Shown here: positions 9,801 through 10,060 of the stretch, piece by piece
Layout of the letters: each line of letters opens with the position of its first letter
How positions within the stretch are numbered: position 1 is the first letter of the stretch
DNA from: Stemphylium vesicarium
Taxonomy: Eukaryota; Ascomycota; Dothideomycetes; Pleosporales; Pleosporaceae
Assembly (NCBI GenBank): GCA_004380135.1
Contig: QXCR01000397.1
Coordinates: 1-10,060 of the forward strand
Direction: 5' to 3'
Length of the DNA: 10,060 nucleotides
Program-made: the position numbers and the translations under genes
The notes under the pieces: generated by a model
What the model saw: the letters and a program-made list of their open reading frames with translations, nothing else
The model's database searches: none
What the model was told of the DNA's origin: nothing

Positions 9801-10059
9801 GCAGAGAAGCGTAGATTTCCCATGTAGAGGCGTCAAAGGCAAGGTTCGACACGTGCGCCATGACTGGCGAAGCCGGCAGGTGCTGCACCAGGTTGTTGTC
9901 TCGTACCAGACGCACGATTCCACGGTGCTCTACCATGACTCCCTTTGGCTGGCCAGTCGACCCCGAGGTGAACATGACGTAGGCGAGGCTGGTTGCTGAA
10001 GGGTGCACAGCAACTGCTTGACGATATCCAGAGCGAGACTCTGGATGGTCAGCCTGCTG
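1..10059 (-). CDS. Non-ribosomal peptide synthetase, internal fragment (A-M-T / C-A-T / C-A-T / C), both ends outside window
   Basis: A single minus-strand frame is open for 3353 codons with no stop, and translated NRPS core motifs stay in this frame from one edge to the other. Domain order is A1(partial)-M-T1, C2-A2-T2, C3-A3-T3, C4(partial). The family assembles peptides on phosphopantetheine-bearing carrier domains in the cytosol: A domains activate monomers as adenylates, T domains tether them, C domains form peptide bonds, and M methylates the amide nitrogen using S-adenosylmethionine. Three complete carrier domains are visible, so the gene encodes at least four modules. No initiation codon, release domain (thioesterase, terminal C or reductase) or intron is seen. 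Embedded M and motif wording point to a fungal enzyme of the cyclic peptide or depsipeptide type. The exact product cannot be named from this fragment. Internal near-identical blocks suggest recent duplication and conversion. Confidence 0.96.
838..1056 (-). other. Carrier domain T3 (module 3)
   Basis: Carrier domain with core DDSFFRLGGDSIAAMKL; the phosphopantetheine-accepting Ser is at 961-963. It is almost the same protein as T1, differing at single positions such as IRLDDS in place of IGLDDS, even though it follows the unrelated A3 domain. The T3-C4 pair is therefore a recent copy of, or was converted by, T1-C2. Confidence 0.94.
1057..1125 (-). other. A3-T3 linker, strongly basic
   Basis: Between the A10 core of A3 and the first helix of T3 the protein reads EMRRKKKRSNRKP (1057-1095), 8 of 13 residues being Lys or Arg. 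The DNA on the plus strand is a pyrimidine-rich run (about 1083-1111), and GC over 1081-1140 is under 40%, far below the neighbouring T-C block. The equivalent A-T linkers of modules 1 and 2 (RREVQTRRGPVQQP; RRNKVQTSSQGPKRLP) are less charged. This is also where near-identity with module 1 stops, so the linker marks a recombination junction. No function beyond a flexible linker can be claimed. Confidence 0.6.
1120..2690 (-). other. Adenylation domain A3 (module 3) with Asp-to-Ala at the alpha-amine anchor position
   Basis: Complete A domain starting around VERCIHDLFAEQA. Cores: A1 MTYGVLD, A2 LKAGGAFLLLDP, A3 TSGSTGEPKG (2197-2226), A4 region SFAGSVAEIL (2068-2097), A5 TYGSSE (1819-1836), A6 GEVLIEGPVLGREYV, A7 YKTGDLARY, A8 GRKDKQVKLRGQRIELGEIE and A10 SGKTDRR with Lys at 1165-1167. 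The pocket read by eye is A-G-A-F-C-G-T-G-I plus Lys. The first position, normally Asp gripping the alpha-amino group, is Ala (codon 2089-2091). In this superfamily, loss of that Asp accompanies substrates such as hydroxy acids, beta-amino acids or anthranilate-like acids. Catalytic motifs are otherwise intact, so an unusual substrate seems likelier than a dead domain. Substrate unassigned. Confidence 0.9.
2710..3960 (-). other. Condensation domain C3 (module 3), divergent lineage
   Basis: This domain would condense the chain on T2 with the monomer on T3. It opens with IYPCSPLQEGMIALTS (about 3901-3951), and the active site is HHALYDGWSLP with the second His at 3586-3588. Other landmarks are AAEYWRFALADC (near 3421-3456) and FGTTLSGRNAPV with MIAYEQTGLQQIA, the C5- and C6-like regions. 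The HHxxxDG site is intact. Motif wording differs strongly from C2 and C4 (YPCSPLQEGM versus SFAQGRLWFLEEL; HHALYDGWS versus HHIVSDGWS), placing it in a different fungal C subgroup. Its base composition is visibly more AT-rich than the neighbouring modules. I cannot assign donor stereochemistry from reading alone. Confidence 0.9.
4084..4300 (-). other. Carrier domain T2 (module 2)
   Basis: Carrier domain with core MDDSFFRLGGDSITAVKL; the phosphopantetheine-accepting Ser is at 4186-4188. It is flanked by NETERKLQRLWARVLGIEQD upstream and ARRSGMHLTVADLFHNTKL downstream. Clearly a paralogue of T1 and T3, but it differs at many more positions than those two do from each other. It is followed by a linker with IPAFSLLPEG (about 4021-4050), the kind of PFSLL-like segment that often precedes fungal C domains. 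Confidence 0.93.
4312..5930 (-). other. Adenylation domain A2 (module 2), no methyltransferase
   Basis: Complete A domain beginning around RDSSIVDLFREQA. Cores: A1 MTYAQLDRASD, A2 LKANLAYLP (the usual KAGxAYxP with Asn and Leu variants), A3 TSGSTGQPKG (5428-5457), A4 FDASTWEIY with Asp at 5320-5322, A5 HVYGPTE (5029-5049), A6 GELVVTGDGLARGY, A7 YRTGDYVRY, A8 GRMDGQVKIRGNRVELGEV and A10 NQNGKVDRKAL with Lys at 4363-4365. The pocket residues read by eye are D-A-W-F-C-G-V-T-F plus Lys, different from A1 even though the surrounding DNA is 95-98% identical. Asp at the first position supports an alpha-amino acid; the specific residue is unassigned. Between A8 and A10 there is a short 50-60 residue linker instead of an M domain. 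Confidence 0.94.
4540..5548. repeat. A-domain repeat, copy in A2 (pairs with 9052-10060)
   Basis: Gap-free match to 9052-10060 at constant offset 4512. By hand count the flanks are about 98% (5203-5508) and 95% (4549-4978) identical. The central block 4979-5202 drops to roughly 60-65% over the part I compared closely. One end coincides with the M insertion point; the other may extend beyond the window in the A1 copy. Confidence 0.93.
5985..7311 (-). other. Condensation domain C2 (module 2)
   Basis: This domain would join the N-methylated residue on T1 to the residue on T2. Core motifs in order: C1 SFAQGRLWFLEEL (about 7258-7296), C2 RRHDALRTTF, C3 HHIVSDGWS with the catalytic second His at 6916-6918, C4 YRDFSVWQ, C5 DDATIGTPHANRDR plus MIGFFVNMQCLR, C6 HTNADVPFESIV and C7 RHPLVQLVFAVHSQ (about 6259-6300). 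Length is normal at about 440 residues. The HHxxxDG site is intact, so it should be active. No epimerization domain precedes it, so the incoming chain end is presumably L or achiral unless set by the substrate. Its first two thirds (down to 6508) are almost identical to C4. Confidence 0.93.
6508..7569. repeat. T-C repeat, second copy (pairs with 1-1062)
   Basis: Spans carrier T1 and about two thirds of C2. The frame is preserved relative to the first copy (offset divisible by 3), with no insertions or deletions. Mismatches are mostly transitions scattered along the length, which fits recent duplication or gene conversion. Confidence 0.95.
7345..7580 (-). other. Carrier domain T1 (peptidyl carrier, module 1)
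   Basis: This domain holds the N-methylated residue on a phosphopantetheine arm. The core reads DDSFFRLGGDSIAAMKL, and the serine that receives the arm is encoded at 7468-7470. Upstream helix text is SEAERTMQRLWSGVLGIERD; downstream is ARRAGMQLTVADIFRSPQL. Length and core are normal. It is about 98% identical at the DNA level to T3 (about 838-1056), as part of a duplicated T-C block, whereas T2 is a more distant paralogue. Confidence 0.95.
7612..7764 (-). other. A1 C-terminal subdomain (A9-A10), after the M insertion
   Basis: Adenylation sequence resumes after the methyltransferase with an A9-like LPAYMVPKTI segment (7681-7710) and A10 NQNGKVDRKAL (about 7624-7656). The catalytic Lys of A10 is encoded at 7642-7644. 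This small lobe rotates over the active site and supplies the lysine needed for adenylate formation. It is followed by a short Q/R-rich linker into carrier domain T1. It resembles the corresponding part of A2 (NQNGKVDRKALARR at about 4336-4377) but is more diverged than the A3-A8 portion. Confidence 0.9.
7765..9051 (-). other. Embedded N-methyltransferase domain (M) of module 1
   Basis: This domain transfers a methyl group from S-adenosylmethionine to the alpha-amine of the carrier-bound residue before condensation. It is inserted in A1 between A8 and A9/A10, the usual place in fungal NRPSs, and at about 430 residues it has the usual size. Landmarks in order: GWTSMYDGS (8899-8925); the SAM-binding loop VFEIGSGTG (8794-8820) followed by MILFNLG; VVANSVVQYFP (8578-8610); LFFGDVRSYAL (8485-8517); and a C-terminal ISWNRQYSQRGGLDAIFH (7864-7917). 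The glycine-rich loop is intact and there are no breaks, so activity is expected. Module 1 should therefore contribute an N-methyl amino acid. No other M domain occurs in the window. Boundaries are approximate; the upstream one coincides with the point where similarity to A2 falls off. Confidence 0.93.
9052..10059 (-). other. Adenylation domain A1 (module 1), N-terminal part from about core A2/A3 to A8
   Basis: This is the substrate-selecting domain of module 1; its first part lies beyond the window edge. Visible cores in order: A3 TSGSTGQPKG (9940-9969), A4 FDASTWEIY (about 9814-9837), A5 NTYGPTE (9541-9561), A6 GELVVTGDGLARGY (9361-9402), A7 YRTGDYVRY (9268-9294) and A8 GRMDGQVKIRGNRVELGEV (9181-9237). 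Aligning by eye to the GrsA pocket scheme gives D-A-W-F-F-L-T-V-T plus the A10 Lys. Asp at the first position supports an alpha-amino acid, and the pocket looks hydrophobic, but I do not assign a residue. After A8 the domain is interrupted by the methyltransferase and resumes at A9/A10. Except for the pocket block 9491-9714, the DNA is nearly identical to A2 of module 2. Confidence 0.93.
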
Positions 10060-10060
10060 G
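9052..10060. repeat. A-domain repeat, copy in A1 (pairs with 4540-5548)
   Basis: Second copy of the A-domain repeat, covering A3 to A8 of A1. The non-matching central block is 9491-9714, which encodes the region between A4 and A6 including A5. Outside that block the copies are interchangeable in sequence, so the block stands out as replaced or protected from conversion. Confidence 0.93.

Overview
The window is an internal piece of one very large non-ribosomal peptide synthetase (NRPS) gene on the minus strand. One minus-strand frame (codons occupying 1-3, 4-6 ... 10057-10059) has no stop codon across all 3353 codons. It carries NRPS core motifs from edge to edge, and neither the start nor the end of the gene is in view. 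No other gene, RNA gene, promoter, terminator or transposon was found on either strand. I saw no intron.

The organism is most likely a filamentous ascomycete fungus. The N-methyltransferase sits inside an adenylation domain between cores A8 and A10, the carrier cores read LGGDSI, and the C1 (SFAQGRLWFLEEL) and A10 (NQNGKVDRKAL) wording resembles fungal cyclic (depsi)peptide synthetases of the enniatin, destruxin and cyclosporin kind. An insect- or plant-associated hypocrealean fungus is a reasonable guess, not a demonstrated one.

Layout in protein order (high to low coordinates): module 1 = A1 (partial, from about A2/A3 on) with embedded N-methyltransferase M, then T1 (about 7345-10059). Module 2 = C2-A2-T2 (about 4084-7311). 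Module 3 = C3-A3-T3 (about 838-4080). Module 4 begins with C4, cut by the window edge at 1. Each extension module would select a monomer (A), hold it on phosphopantetheine (T) and condense it with the upstream chain (C). Module 1 would also N-methylate its residue. No epimerization, ketoreductase or release domain is visible.

The gene is a mosaic. T1-C2 and T3-C4 are about 98% identical at the DNA level. A1 and A2 are about 95-98% identical except for a roughly 225-bp block holding most of the substrate-pocket residues, which is replaced. Between them lies a divergent, lower-GC C3-A3 unit of another sublineage, whose adenylation domain lacks the Asp that normally anchors the alpha-amino group. 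This points to recent intragenic duplication or conversion, pocket-level subdomain replacement, and possible C-A cassette exchange. The product is unknown.
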